Positions 1-11,033 of a stretch of DNA of 64,000 nt are shown here, one piece after another. Source of the stretch: Panax quinquefolius (Eukaryota > Streptophyta > Magnoliopsida > Apiales > Araliaceae); NCBI GenBank assembly GCA_020205615.1, contig CM035153.1, forward strand, positions 78,468,040-78,532,039. The letters are read 5' to 3'. Under the pieces are notes generated by a model that saw nothing but the letters and a program-made list of their open reading frames with translations, had not been told where the DNA came from and made no database searches. The translations under genes were made by a program, and so were the position numbers. Within the stretch, counting starts at the first letter, position 1; the number at the start of each line of letters is the position of its first letter.

Positions 1-1221
1 TTAATGATTGGATTGTAATAAAATCTTATTAAATTATTTAGATTAAGCGGAGAGAGTCTAAACGATTTTTTTGGAATATATATTACATTGCTTAATCCAG
101 GTACGGATTGCATTCTTCCGCGATAATCCTTTAATTTTGATTTGTTCGTTTTGCTTTTCATTTAGAAATTTGTTATTGTTTCACATGATTGTTCCTTCTT
201 AAATTCGTGAGAATGTTTTGTTTTGGCATTAGTATTTGAAACTAGTATTTGTACTCTATGGTCTTGTGTGTCATGGTTAATATTTATTTCGCTCTTTGTA
301 GAAAGTACATGTTAATATTTTTGGAGAATTTGTGTTGATATATCGTTTCAGTTTAACATGTACATGTTAGAACCCCTTTGTTGTGTCGCATGTGTTGTGA
401 CATTATATTTTGTTAGAATACCGTAGGGTATAACTGAGCTATAACCACCTGTGGGGGTACCACAGACATGTCCTCTTGGCAACGAGGCATGACACCATCC
501 GTGGCAGTGTGATCAGTCCACAGCATCTCCGTTTTATGCTCCGGTGGGAGTTGGCCATTTGGTGTTTTGTTGTGGGAGGCGTATGGGTCGACCCTAGTTT
601 TCTGTTTTGTTCTGTTATGCGGATTGGTGATGTTTGTGCCAAACATGCCTTCCGATTTTGCATACATCTGGATTGCGCAGTCCGATGTGTGATTGCCTGT
701 GTGGCATTATTTTAATTGCCTGTGTGGCATTATTTGACTTGCCTGTGTGGCAAGGTATATTACTATTTGTTTTGAGCTCGGTATGAAATAACACCCAGCC
801 ATTTATTTTAGCCTATCTTTTCGTTGTGTTAGTTTTGTTCATAAAGTTCAGTTCATTTAATTGTGTTAGTTATTTCGTTTCATCATTCTTTTATTCTATA
901 TCCGTACTGGGCAATTTGGCTCATGTTGTGTTTTTCTTCTGGCAGGTAATCAGGGGTATCAAGGGCAAGTGTGACGAGAGCTTCCTTCATTCCAATGATT
1001 TATATATATTTTGTTAGGCTTTGATAAATTGATCTATTTAGAGTTGTAATAATTAGTTCATATTGTGGTTTGAGCCAGTGTGGCATTTATTATGGTTTGT
1101 CTTATGACATTTAATCATTATGAGATTATTCTTTTAAGATTTATAGCCTTGTTATATATATTCATTAGTTTTGTTATGTTTTGAGTAACCTCTCTTTCTA
1201 TTTTGGAAAGGGGGTGTTACA
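1..1221 (+). mobile_element. 3' part of a plus-strand LTR (family F), Ty3/gypsy type likely
   Basis: This stretch has no credible ORF. It ends in a G-rich run and TGTTACA (about 1205-1221), the form in which plant gypsy LTRs with TGTAACACC-like starts usually end. The sequence beyond 1221 instead matches the LTR of element A1, so an insertion boundary near 1221 fits. The 5' end of the LTR lies outside the window. An alternative reading is that GGAAAGGGGG is a polypurine tract and that TGTTACA starts an LTR. I prefer the first reading because the following bases match family A. Confidence 0.5.
694..752 (+). repeat. Three tandem 23-bp repeats with a TGCC/GGCA hairpin
   Basis: TGCCTGTGTGGCA occurs at 694-706, 717-729 and 740-752, at an exact 23-bp spacing, with TTATTT-type spacers. 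Each copy can fold as TGCC-tgtgt-GGCA. The array lies inside the family F LTR. Confidence 0.85.
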
Positions 1222-2326
1222 TTATCACTCCTTAACAAACAGGCTCTACCACTACTGACTTCTCTAACAAATGAAGAGAGAGAGAATCATGGTTTAGGAT
1301 GCTTACCCTTGAAGTTCTTTAGCTTAATTCTCCTTCCTACTTCTTGATATAGCAAAGTCTAGCTTTTACTCATTTTTCTCTCTTAATATATAAACTCTAA
1401 GTTGTTGGTGGAAATTAAACAAGCTAAATAATCTAGCAAGTCTCTTCTATATGTAGAATTTCCAAAATGAAATGTATAATAGCCATTTAGGCCATCCCAC
1501 ATCCACAACTCCACCTCCTTACTATTTATCCTTGGTCACCAAGTAAAACCACTTTACTTGGTCACCAAGATGGTTGTCATGTGATTCATGGGGCCCACAT
1601 GGGTTGCCCCATGGGTTTTTCTTACCTATTTACCCATCGGTTCGATCCACGGATCTAGTTCTTATTTTGGGCTTAAGTTTAACCAACTTTTACTTAACCT
1701 TTGGGCTTACATTGTCAAACATTAGGCTTTAACATTAATTCACTTGGACTTGTACAACTTTTACACAAATCTTACAAGTTCAAAACACTTAGCTTAAAGC
1801 TTATAACATCTTGTCTACATATTCCTCTCGTATGCAAACTCGTAAACTCATTCATCATATACGACATACCATCATGCATACATACTCGTATAATACCTCG
1901 TATTCATTACCTCGTACAATACTTACACATCATACGATCATCGTTTACTCATTAACGCTTTACTTTCCGTAACGTTCTCGAATTTAGTACGTAGGTGAAA
2001 ACCTGTGTTTGTCATACTTGAATTATTATTACATAATTCATCCTTCCTTGTTATTCAATCATTACGTATTTCTCGGAAGTTCAAAAATAATTCCCAAGTA
2101 AATATCATTGAATAATATTTTTTGGAAAATTTCTTGGAAAACTTTTATTTTCGTCTCGAAAATTCAAACACTTTAATTCTATTACATAGCCAAAATACTA
2201 TGACATTCCAACACTATTAGGTTATAGAATGACATTCATCTTGCTTACTCATTATAAATTAATTTTATTAATTATTTAATCAAATAAAAGTATTTTACAA
2301 ATAATCAGACTTTCTCGGTCGTTACA
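1222..2326 (-). mobile_element. 3' LTR remnant of gypsy element A1
   Basis: The sequence is collinear with the last part of the A2 LTR (about 13300-14431). Shared blocks include the ACAAATGAA region, the GGTCACCAAG and CATGGG passages, and the repeated CTCGTA/TCGTACAATAC tracts near 1885-1925. On the minus strand the LTR begins TGTAACGACC at 2326, directly after a polypurine tract. The other end is cut at about 1222 by the plus-strand LTR. The position matching the A2 TATA box (about 1448-1455) reads TATATGTA and looks degraded. Confidence 0.75.
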
Positions 2327-2340
2327 TTCGCCCCTCCTTA
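2327..2340 (-). other. Polypurine tract of A1
   Basis: On the minus strand it reads TAAGGAGGGGCGAA, immediately 5' of the TGTAACGACC LTR start. It is the presumed primer for plus-strand DNA synthesis. A2 has the matching AAGGGGGAAGAA tract. Confidence 0.8.
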
Positions 2341-2386
2341 TAAGGATTCTGTCCCCAGAATCTCGCTAAAAATATCAAACAAAAAA

Positions 2387-3830
2387 CTAAGGATAATCCT
2401 TCCTCATCTTTTCTTCAAGTTCCCACGTTGCTTCTTCGGCATCTCGGTTCTTCCATAAGACCTTTACTGAAGGTATAACTTTGTTCCTCAGAACTTGATC
2501 TTTTCTATCAATGATTTGAATTGGCATATCTTCATACGTTAAGTCCTTCTCAATATAAATAGGCTCATACTCTATTACGTGCTTATAATCTGGCATATAA
2601 GGACGTAACACAGATACATGAAATACATTATGTATTCATTCTAAGTCTGGAGGTAATGGTATCATATAAGCTACCTCTCCTACCCTTTTTAATACCTCAA
2701 AAGGTCTTATAAACCTTGGACTTAACTTCCCCTTTTTTACAAAGCATATCTTTCCTTTTGAGGGGGATACCTTTAGAAATTCATACGAGTCTACTTCAAA
2801 CTCTCGATTTACTCAATGCAAATCCGTAAATTTCTCATGTCTGTCTTGAGCTGCTATTAGATGTATTCGTATCAGCTTGACAATATCCGATGTTTGCTGC
2901 ACAAATTCAGGTCCTATCATTCGGCGTTCTCCCACTTCGTCCCAACACAATGATGTTCTGCACTTCCTTCAATACAAAGCTTCGTAAGGTGGCATGCTTA
3001 TGCTCGCATGATAACTATTGTTATCATAAACCGTATTTAATGGTAGGTGATCATCCCAACTACCCTTGAAATCCATGACGTAAGATCTCAACATATCTTC
3101 TAGCGTCTGAATTGTCCTTTCACTTTGTCCATCGGTTTGTGGATGATACGCTGTTCTTAGCTTCAGCTGCATTCCCAACTATTCTTGTAGACTTCTCCAA
3201 CAGTTCGATGTGAATTGCGGGTCACGATATGATGCTATCAAAACTGGTAATCCATGTCTGGAAATAATTTCCTTAACATAAAGTTTAGCTAACTGATCTA
3301 AGTTATACTTGACCATTATTGGCAAAAAGTGAGCCGACTTTGTCAATCGGTCTACTATTACCCAAATAGCGTCGTACCCTTTCTGTGTAATCGAAAGTCC
3401 CACCACAAAGTCCATCGTGATATGCTCCCACTTCCACTTCAGAATCTCCAATGACTGTAACAAGCCATTTAGTCAGTTATGTTCGGCCTTAACTTTCTGA
3501 CAAGTTAAGCACCTACTCACGTATTCTGCTATCTCTCTCTTCATGTTCGGCCACCAAAACCTCTGTTGAAGGTCTTGATACATCTGAGTACTACCAGGAT
3601 GAATCGAGTACCTCGAACTATGAGCTTCTTATAACACTTGCTCCTTTAATTCCATCTTATTCGGAACCCAAATTCTTCCTTCAAATATTAATAACCCCTC
3701 GTTATCAAGACTATACTTAATATCTTTTTCCTTTGCTAGCTGCTTCTTCATCTGGTCACACTCATCAGTTCTGAGTTGTACCTCCTTGACTCTTTCTACA
3801 ATGGTAGATCGAATCTCCATTGTAAACAAT
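2387..3830 (-). pseudogene. A1 integrase with C-terminal chromodomain, broken
   Basis: Integrase inserts the element cDNA, and the chromodomain of this gypsy branch is thought to guide it to chromatin. Seen here: the zinc-finger region, core motif HITMDFVVGL (about 3400-3430), the ASYRDPQFTS block (3215-3240), [20 protein letters not shown] (about 3080-3150), the HNVFHVSVLRPY stretch and a chromodomain ending VLWKNRDAEEATWELEE (2400-2465). The second catalytic Asp, normally SDR, is Tyr (SYR); A2 has the same change. Stops and shifts at about 2625, 2790, 2960 and 3470 break the frame. It follows RNase H in gypsy order. Confidence 0.85.
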
Positions 3831-4300
3831 CTCTATCCCGATTCACTCGATAACCTCACCTCTAAATCCATTCTAGTCATCTCTGTTATTAACTCAGTTT
3901 AAGCCGTTAACATAGACAACTTTTCCCGACCCTTCCTACTCAAGGCATCGACCACTACATTGGCTTTTCTGGGGTGATACATGATATCGCAGTCATAATC
4001 CTTTATCAACTCCAACCATATCCTTTGTCTCATATTTAAATCTTTTTATGTGAAGATATATTTTAGACTCTTATGGTCCGTGTATATCTCACATTTCTCT
4101 CCGTAAAGATAAGGTCTCCATATCTTTAAGGAAAATACTACCGCGACTAGTTCCAGATCACGAGTAAGATAAACTTTCTCATAATCCTTCAACTGTCGTG
4201 ATGCATACGCAATGACCTTGCCATGCTGCATGAGCACGCAACCAAGTCCTTTATGCGAAGCATCGCTATAAACTACGAAATTTCATGTATCATTGGATAA
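3830..4300 (-). pseudogene. A1 RNase H
   Basis: RNase H removes the RNA strand during reverse transcription. The reading [20 protein letters not shown], followed by [20 protein letters not shown] and [10 protein letters not shown] (4046-4237), is typical of the gypsy RNase H. The [12 protein letters not shown] end lies near 3930-3950, with one codon altered. Stops at about 4046 and 3900, and a damaged first catalytic region near 4265-4285, show decay. It continues from RT in the same polyprotein. Confidence 0.8.
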
Positions 4301-5330
4301 TGACAATACAGGTGCTTCACTCAACCTTTTCTTCAGTTCTTGAAAAATGTCCTCACACTTCTCAGTCCATACGTACTTCACTGCCTTCCTTGTCAAGTTA
4401 GTCAACGAAGTAGCTATCTTAGAAAAATCTTGGATGAATCTTTGATAGTATCCTGCTAACCCTAAGAAACTCCGCACATCAGTCGGTGTTTTCAGTTGTT
4501 CCCAATTCATCATTACTTCCACCTTCGCTGGATCTACTGAAATCCCATCCTGGTCGATAACATGTCCTAAAATCTGTACCCTTTCTAGCAAAAATTCACA
4601 CTAAGTGAATTTTGCGTATAGCTTCTCCTTCCTTAGTGTCTCCAACACTATTCTTAGGTGTTCAACGTGATCTTTTGGTGTCTTAGAATATTCTAGAATA
4701 TCATCGATAAACACTATGACGAACTTGTCCAAATATTATTTGAACACTCTGTTCCTTATATCCATAAATGTAGCTGGTGCATTTGTCAACCCAAATGATA
4801 TCACCAGAAACTTGTAATGGCCGTAACGAGTCCTGAATGTTGTCTTAGGTAAATCCTCCTTTCTAACCTTCAGCTGATGATACCACGTCCGCAAATCTAT
4901 CTTCGAGAAATATTTTTCCCCTTTTAACTTATTAAAAAGATCATCGATCCTGGGCAATGTGTATTTATTCTTTATAATTAACTTGTTCAACTCTCGGTAG
5001 TCGATACAAAGTCTTAACGATCCGTCCTTCTTCTTCACAAACAGTACCAGTGCTCCCCACGATGAAACACTCGGTTCAATGTACTTTCTGTCCAATAGTT
5101 CTTGTAATTGAACCATCAACTCCTTTATATCTACTGGCGACATACGATACAGTGCCCTTGAAACTGGTGCCGCTTTTAGCACAATATCTATTACAAATTC
5201 GGTCTCCCTATCATGCGGAAGACCTGATAATTCACTTGGAAATACATCCACAAATTCTTTGACTATAGGTATTTGTTCCATCGTTGTTCCCACTCTCTGG
5301 GTATCAACAACATGACACAAATAACCCATA
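4300..5330 (-). pseudogene. A1 reverse transcriptase
   Basis: The enzyme copies element RNA into DNA. Motifs in order on the minus strand: [15 protein letters not shown] (about 5190-5235), [20 protein letters not shown] (about 5000-5060), [35 protein letters not shown] and TNAPATFMD (4750-4860), the catalytic FIDD box at about 4698-4712, and the thumb/connection FLGLAGYYQRFIQDFSKIA (4430-4490). A stop at 4736-4738, just before FIDD, and another near 4600 separate the pieces. Family assignment is chromodomain Ty3/gypsy, most like the Tekay/Del group; the clade call is an inference. Confidence 0.87.
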
Positions 5331-5389
5331 CATCCCTTCCTCAACAATTTCCTAGTTTGTGTCATAGTAAGACAACACGAACGTCTCGG

Positions 5390-5820
5390 CGATTTATTAC
5401 CGTAAAACACTACATGAGGTTGTCTCGACGTTCTAATATTTACAGATTTCTTTTGGCAATCTATTATTTCACCATGGTTAAACAACCAATCCATCCCGTG
5501 AATTACATTGAATTCTCCCAACTTTATCAGTATCAAATCTACCGATAATTTACACCCTCGTATATCTACATAACAACTCCTATGAATATTTTCAATAGAA
5601 ATTATTTCTTCATTTGCTACCTTGATATTCAAAGGTATAGGCAATCATTCGGGAAGTAATTTTAACCGTTTAGCAAAATCACATGCTATAAATGAATAAG
5701 TAGCACCAGAATCAAACAACACGTAAGCATTTATATCATTGATCGGGATAATACCTGCAACTATATCCCCTGATGCAACTGCATTTTGGACCGTCATGTT
5801 AAAGGTGCGGGCCATCGGCC
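5390..5820 (-). pseudogene. A1 aspartic protease
   Basis: The retroviral-type protease processes the polyprotein. The active site reads [17 protein letters not shown] at about 5683-5730, with the catalytic Asp intact. Downstream is the ILGMDWL-like [18 protein letters not shown] segment at about 5450-5495. A stop near 5645 splits the domain. It continues directly from the Gag zinc knuckles, so Gag and Pol were probably one long ORF. Confidence 0.83.
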
Positions 5821-6878
5821 TACTCGGCTAAGCTGGACCACTAATAGCTAGCTTACCACTATTAACGCCCTTATTCTCGTCCGTCCCCTTCTTTGGACAG
5901 TTCTTTGCTATGTGGTCAGTTGATCCACATACAAAGAATCTATGGTTCTTCTTTGGACTCGGACAGTTAGGCGAAATAGGCCCCTCCTGTCCACAGTTGT
6001 AACACACCGACTTCCCCTTGAGACAGACATCTAAGCGAGTCTTCCCATAATTCTTGCACGCCTCCATCCTCTTCTTAGGATCTCTTTGCTTCACTCTAGC
6101 ATTCCCAGTGTTAAAACCCTTTCACTTCTGGCCATTTCCACTACCGCTGGCTCCCTCGATTTTCACTCTACTCTTGTTTTTCTTCTCCCTCTGGTACTGG
6201 CTTAAAGCCTCATTCCCACCCTTGCCGATTATCGCCTTCTCTAGAATGGTTCCAAAAGAAGTACTTTGGAACACTGATATCCGACTATAGAGCCAGGGTT
6301 TCAAGCCCTGCTCGAATCTCCTAGCCTTCCTCACCTCCGTGTCCACTTGGTGTGGAGCAAACCTCGCCAGTTCATTGAACTTGGCCGCATATTGGGGAAC
6401 AATCATCTCCCCTCATTTCAACTCCATAAACCTCATCTCCATTCTCCCTTGAATACTCATGGGAAAGTAGTTCTCAAAGAAAATCTCCTTGAACCGTGTC
6501 CATGTTAAGTTATCTATTTCAGCCCTAGCCTAGTTTGCCTCCAACCAGAAGTTGGCCTCACCCTTCATCATATAGGTAGTAAAAGCAACCTTTTGGCCCC
6601 CATCAACATTGGCAATAACAAATGCCTTTTCTATTTCTTTCACCCACGTTTGGGCTTCTATGGGGTCCGTAGTTCCTTTGAACTTTCGGCAGACCTACAT
6701 TCTAAAAATCCTTAAACGTAGTAGCCCGTACTACCGCATGATTTATGGGTACATTCACCCTATTCTGATTAAAGGCAGTGATTAATAAATTAACGAACTC
6801 CTGCATCGGATTAACCAGTCCCCCTTCTGGTTGATTTACATTTGCTCCTTGATTTCTTTGTCTTCTTCTTGGCGGTAT
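5820..6878 (-). pseudogene. A1 gag (capsid and zinc knuckles), start codon lost
   Basis: Gag builds the virus-like particle and binds element RNA. The capsid half includes MIVPQYAAKFNELARFAPHQ (about 6350-6406). Two zinc knuckles follow: CYNCGQEGPISPNC, with His changed to Pro, and FFVCGSTDHIAKNC, with the first Cys missing. The start expected from A2 (18990) is ATA here at 6876-6878. Frameshifts occur around 6410, 6530 and 6700. The gene is dead as written. Confidence 0.82.
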
Positions 6879-7193
6879 TTTTCTGTTAAAATAAATAACA
6901 TTTCATTATTATTTCTTTCTTGTTAATTAGTTATTATTCATTATTAAATAATAACTTATACTTATTGCACAACAAGTTTCAATAAAGGAAAACTTATATT
7001 GCTTTGCTTCTTGTAGTATAATACTACATCATTCACATTACACAGCCTGAGCTGATTACATTACTTTCCTGCCATTGCTTTCCAAAAATTTGGATTTACA
7101 AAAGACTACCCTTTGTTATACAAAAGAGGGTTTTACATCACTAAAAAGATGCAACATATTTACATATCTATTCTACTCTAACTAATAGCTAGA
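6879..7193. other. Non-coding spacer between the extra ORF and gag of A1
   Basis: This 315-bp spacer holds short AT-rich tracts and an inverted motif around the actactt/tagtata run. The same spacer, of similar length, is found in A2 (18991-19312). I see no gene here. Confidence 0.6.
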
Positions 7194-7796
7194 TTACATA
7201 TACCTTAAGGCATTCTCATAGTCGGCATTGACAAGACCGACTATCATATCTTGGCTGATAGTATGTCGAGTCTGTCTTGCCTCCACAGGATACTCATCCA
7301 CTTTCCACTAAAAATCCCTGTGCGAACTCCTATGTATATAGGATATTCTGATAACCTTCTGCTTCTTGGTCTTTAGCTTCTGCTTGAGCTCAAAGACCTC
7401 GAGTTTAAGTTCATGGACCTTGTCCTTGGCCAACACCTTCTCATCATGCTCCTCCTCCCACATAGACTCCATACTCTTCTTATCCTCCAAGATAGCATGG
7501 AATTCCTCCTTCAGTTCCTTCACCTCCTTCCCATATTGGATGTTTCTATCCAATACAGTCATGAATAATGATTTTACTGACTCCCCTGGAGTCATCTCTT
7601 CTACAGGTGCTATGGTGTTAAATGACACCACCTCCACCTCCTCTTCTGATATGCCATCAAACATAGGCATGAGGTCTAGGTTTTTTGAGTCTCTAAACTC
7701 AACAACTACCACTTCTGGCTCTTCAGCTATTGCGTTCGGTATAATCTCTACTTGATTCACCAAATCTTCACTATCGACGTGTATATCCCTATACAT
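7194..7796 (-). pseudogene. A1 extra ORF upstream of gag (acidic plus coiled-coil protein)
   Basis: The frame holds 200 codons between PBS and gag, in the sense direction. It starts MYRDIHVDSEDLVNQ. Residues 1-75 are acidic, including SEEEVEVV. Residues about 85-150 are rich in Glu, Lys and Leu with heptad-like spacing (VKELKEEFHAIL, VHELKLEVFELKQKL) and look like a coiled coil. A basic KTKKQK then leads to SYIHRSSHRDF. TAG at codon 163 interrupts the frame, but the reading resumes as YPVEARQTRHTISQDMIVGL and ends at 7194. A2 keeps the same tail, so the ancestral protein was about 200 residues. It is not gag, pol or env, and its function is unknown. Confidence 0.75.
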
Positions 7797-7975
7797 AACA
7801 CTATCTTCTGACTACAATAAAACAAATTTGTTTGATTAGTGCACATCATTAGGATAATAAAAACACATATAACATATAATGCATTTTTAGGGTTAACTTC
7901 ATCTTTTACTTCTTTAACTCTTCTTAAGGTTATGACTTAAGGTTATATTTCCCCCCTAAAGTTTTATAACCTATT

Positions 7976-7987
7976 GCTCTGATACCA
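7976..7987 (-). other. Primer-binding site of A1 (tRNA-iMet)
   Basis: The minus strand reads TGGTATCAGAGC, complementary to the 3' end of plant initiator tRNA-Met. It lies 3 nt from the 5' LTR end at about 7991. Confidence 0.9.
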
Positions 7988-7990
7988 ACC

Positions 7991-9475
7991 CATGACGCCC
8001 CCAAATTTGTGTATCTTCCAACCCGATAGATGGTGCTACATGGTACTACCATTCACACATATATTTAATTGAAATAACTCAGAAGAGTGAATATGTCTTC
8101 TATATATTCCAAAACAATATTTCCTTCCCAGGTTTTTTATAACCAATACATCTGTTTCTTGTCATAATATCAAATAATTACAACATTAAACCTATACTAT
8201 TACATAGACAGCTTAGTGGTTTGCCTTAGCCTTTCCTTTATCTTTATTTGATCCTTCGAGTCGCTCAATCTTAGCTGCATTCATACGGTTCAAGCAAGAG
8301 TGAGCATAACTAGCTCAACAAGTATGACAATTTCATTTAAACAATATGCTTGAAACATATGAATCATATATCTTCAATAACTAAACAATAGTTATAAAGC
8401 ACTATCGATAATTCAAAATAGCACTTCTTTTTCTTTAAAACATTTCACAATGAACCATGTTCATTAAACATATATTTTGGTCCAAGACCTTGAGCATTCG
8501 TTCTTTCTTTGAAAAGGACAACCCGACACTATGTCCGTAAGTCTGGTATTACTTATGATCACGTCTAGGTGATCAGCCTATAGTAATTAATGTTGTATAA
8601 CACTTCTTCTATAAACATATTTATGTTTAAGTTTTTTCAACCTCACGTGCTTGTCGTTTCACGACAAATTGTTTGTTTATTCATACTCAAGCTGTCTTTG
8701 AAATCCAACCAAAACAGTTTGGCAAAAGATAGCAACTTTGATAACATTTCAATAGATTATAAGAAATCCAGTAAATACATTAAGTCTAGCCAAAAGAACT
8801 TGCTTCGACCTCACCATACATTAATTTATGTGCAAGATACATGAATCGCAAAGCCATTGTGTAGCTCTAAAATAATCCCCTGATATAGGTTTGTTCTTCT
8901 TAGTTTTTAGAGTACAAGTCTGCACCAAAGAAAGTTTGGTTTAGATAACTTCAAGGGTAATTTATGGTTTCACGGCCATCAACTAAGGGATTAGTTTAAT
9001 CAACAAGTCTTAACAGCACTACGAGCGATCAAATAATAATTTAATATAAAATGACTAAGAAGCATAGGCATGCTTAGAAATAACCAAAAAGCATAAGCAT
9101 TGAATAGAACAATAAACTTTGCTTGAACAATATTAAGCTAAGGATATGACATTTTCAAATAAAGAATTGAAATACTTAACATGCATTAACTGATAACAAG
9201 ATGGAAACACAGCTTGCTCAACAAGATAATAACTTGTGCAAAGTAAATGAAATATGATTGCTCAAAATTAGGAATTAGTGTTTAGGAAGTTGCATTCACT
9301 ATAAAAGAATGAAACTAAAGAAACTTGTTTAACCATAAATAAGTTAGAATAATTCAACAATGACTAGAATTCAAAACTTGTTCAATTAAAGTTAGGATTC
9401 AAGCTTGCTCAAATACAATTTAAAGATAAAAGAACTTGCTCAATTAAAGTTTAGAGTAAGGAACTTGTGACGCCC
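7991..9475 (-). mobile_element. A1 5' LTR, truncated, plus unmatched tail
   Basis: This is the LTR unit next to the PBS, reading CATGACGCCCCCAAA here against TGTGACGCCCC in sister copies. It is collinear with the LTR heads at 9476, 10334 and 11034 up to about 8857, including the GAGTGAGCATAACTAGCTCA and GGTGATCAGCCTAT blocks. From 8858 to 9475 the sequence no longer follows the other family A units. It is AT-rich with repeated CTTGCTCAA-like words and no gene. The rest of the LTR is absent, consistent with interruption by the next LTR at 9476. Confidence 0.65.
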
Positions 9476-10333
9476 CCAAATTAGGGTATCTTCCAACCCG
9501 AGAGATGGTTCTACACGGTACTACCATTCACACATATATTCAATTGAAATTACTCAAACGAGTGAATATGTCTTCTATATATTCCAAAATAATATTCCCT
9601 TCCTAGGTTCTTTATAACCAATACATCTGTTTCTTATCATAATATCAAATAATTACAACATTAAACTTATACTATTACATAGATAGCTTAGTGGTCTGCC
9701 TTAGCCTTTCCTTTATCTTTATTCGATCCTTTGGGTCGCTTAATCTTAGCTGCATTCATATGGTTCAAGCAAGAGTGAGAATAACTAGCTCAGCAAGTAT
9801 GATAATTTCATTTAAACAATATGTTTGAAACATAGGAATCGTATGTCTTCAATAACTTAACAATAGTTATGAAATACTATCGATAATTCAAAATAACACT
9901 TCTTTTTCTTTAAAACATTTCACAATGAACCACGTTTATTAAACATAAATTTTGGTCCAAGACCTTGAGCATTCATTCTTTCTTTGAAAAGGACAACCCG
10001 GCACTAAGTCTGTATGTCATGTATTAATTACGAGCACGTCTATGTGATCAGCCTATAGTACTTTATGTTGTAAAACACTTCTTCTGTAAACGTATTTACA
10101 TTTAAGTTTTGGCAACCTCACGTGCCTATCGTTTGACAACAAAACATTTTTTTATTCATACTCAATCTTTTATTGAAATTCATACCAAAACAGTTTGGCA
10201 AAAGATAGCAACTTTGATAACATTTCAAAAGATTATAAGAAATCCAGTAAATACATTAAGTCTAGCTGAAAAAACTAGATTCGACCTCACCATACATTAA
10301 TTCATGTGCAAGATACATGAATCGCAAAGCTTG
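9476..10333 (-). mobile_element. Truncated LTR head, family A (unit 2)
   Basis: It begins TGTGACGCCCCCAAAT and follows unit 1 almost base for base until ATGAATCGCAAAGC, where a third LTR head begins. No internal element sequence follows. This is best read as an LTR interrupted by a later insertion whose right half has been lost. Confidence 0.7.
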
Positions 10334-10439
10334 TGTGACGCCCCCAAATCTGGGTATCTTCCAACCCGACATATGGTGCTCCACGGTGCTACAGTTCACA
10401 CAAACATTCAATTGAAATGCCTCAAAATAACGAATATTT

Positions 10440-10472
<33 letters not shown>

Positions 10473-11033
10473 CAAAACAATATTACCATTCCCCAAGTTC
10501 TTTATAACCGTTACATTTGTTCTTGTCATAGTATCAAATATTAACATTATTCACCTATACTATTACATAGGTAATCTACAGGTTCGCCTTAGCCTTCCCT
10601 TTATCTTTGTCGGATCCTTCGGTCCATTTGGTCTTAGCTGCATTCATATAGTTCAAGCAAGAGTGAGCATAACTAGCTCAAAAAGTATACCAATTCCATT
10701 TAACAATATGCTTGAATCATAAAAATCATATATCTTCAATAACTGAACAAAAGTTATGAAGTACTATCGATAATTCAAAATAGTACTTCTCTTTTCTTTA
10801 AAATGTTTTACAATGATAACATTCAGTAAAACATCAATTCCGGTCAAAGACCTTGAGCATTTCATACTTTCTTTGAAAAAGACAAACCGGAACTAAGTCC
10901 GTAAGTCCTGCAATACTTACGAGCACGTCTAAGTGATCAACCTATAGTACTCTATGTTAATCAACACTGCATTCTTTAAACGTATGCACGTTTAAGTTGT
11001 GGCAACCTCACGTGCTTGTCGTTTGACGACAAA
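10334..11033 (-). mobile_element. Truncated LTR head, family A (unit 3)
   Basis: It begins TGTGACGCCCCCAAATC and stops inside the GTTTGACGACAAA block, exactly where the A2 LTR begins. It carries a (TA)n run at 10442-10470. It is closer in sequence to A2 than to A1. Confidence 0.7.
10442..10470. repeat. (TA)n microsatellite
   Basis: An uninterrupted run of alternating T and A inside LTR unit 3, absent from units 1 and 2 at the same place. Confidence 0.95.

Noticed and set aside
826..1017. Hydrophobic 63-codon ORF in the leftmost LTR
   Set aside because: T-rich sequence gives Phe, Ser and Val by chance. There is no family resemblance and it lies within LTR sequence.
7366..7755. 129-codon plus-strand ORF rich in Ser and Thr
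   Set aside because: It is the antisense of the conserved extra ORF of A1, which has homologues on the minus strand; the plus reading has none.
7976..7987. Fragment of a tRNA gene (GCTCTGATACCA)
   Set aside because: Only 12 bases match the tRNA 3' end, and it sits next to an LTR. It is a primer-binding site.
10262..10722. ORFs with an Ile-Tyr repeat on both strands
   Set aside because: These are translations of the (TA)n microsatellite.
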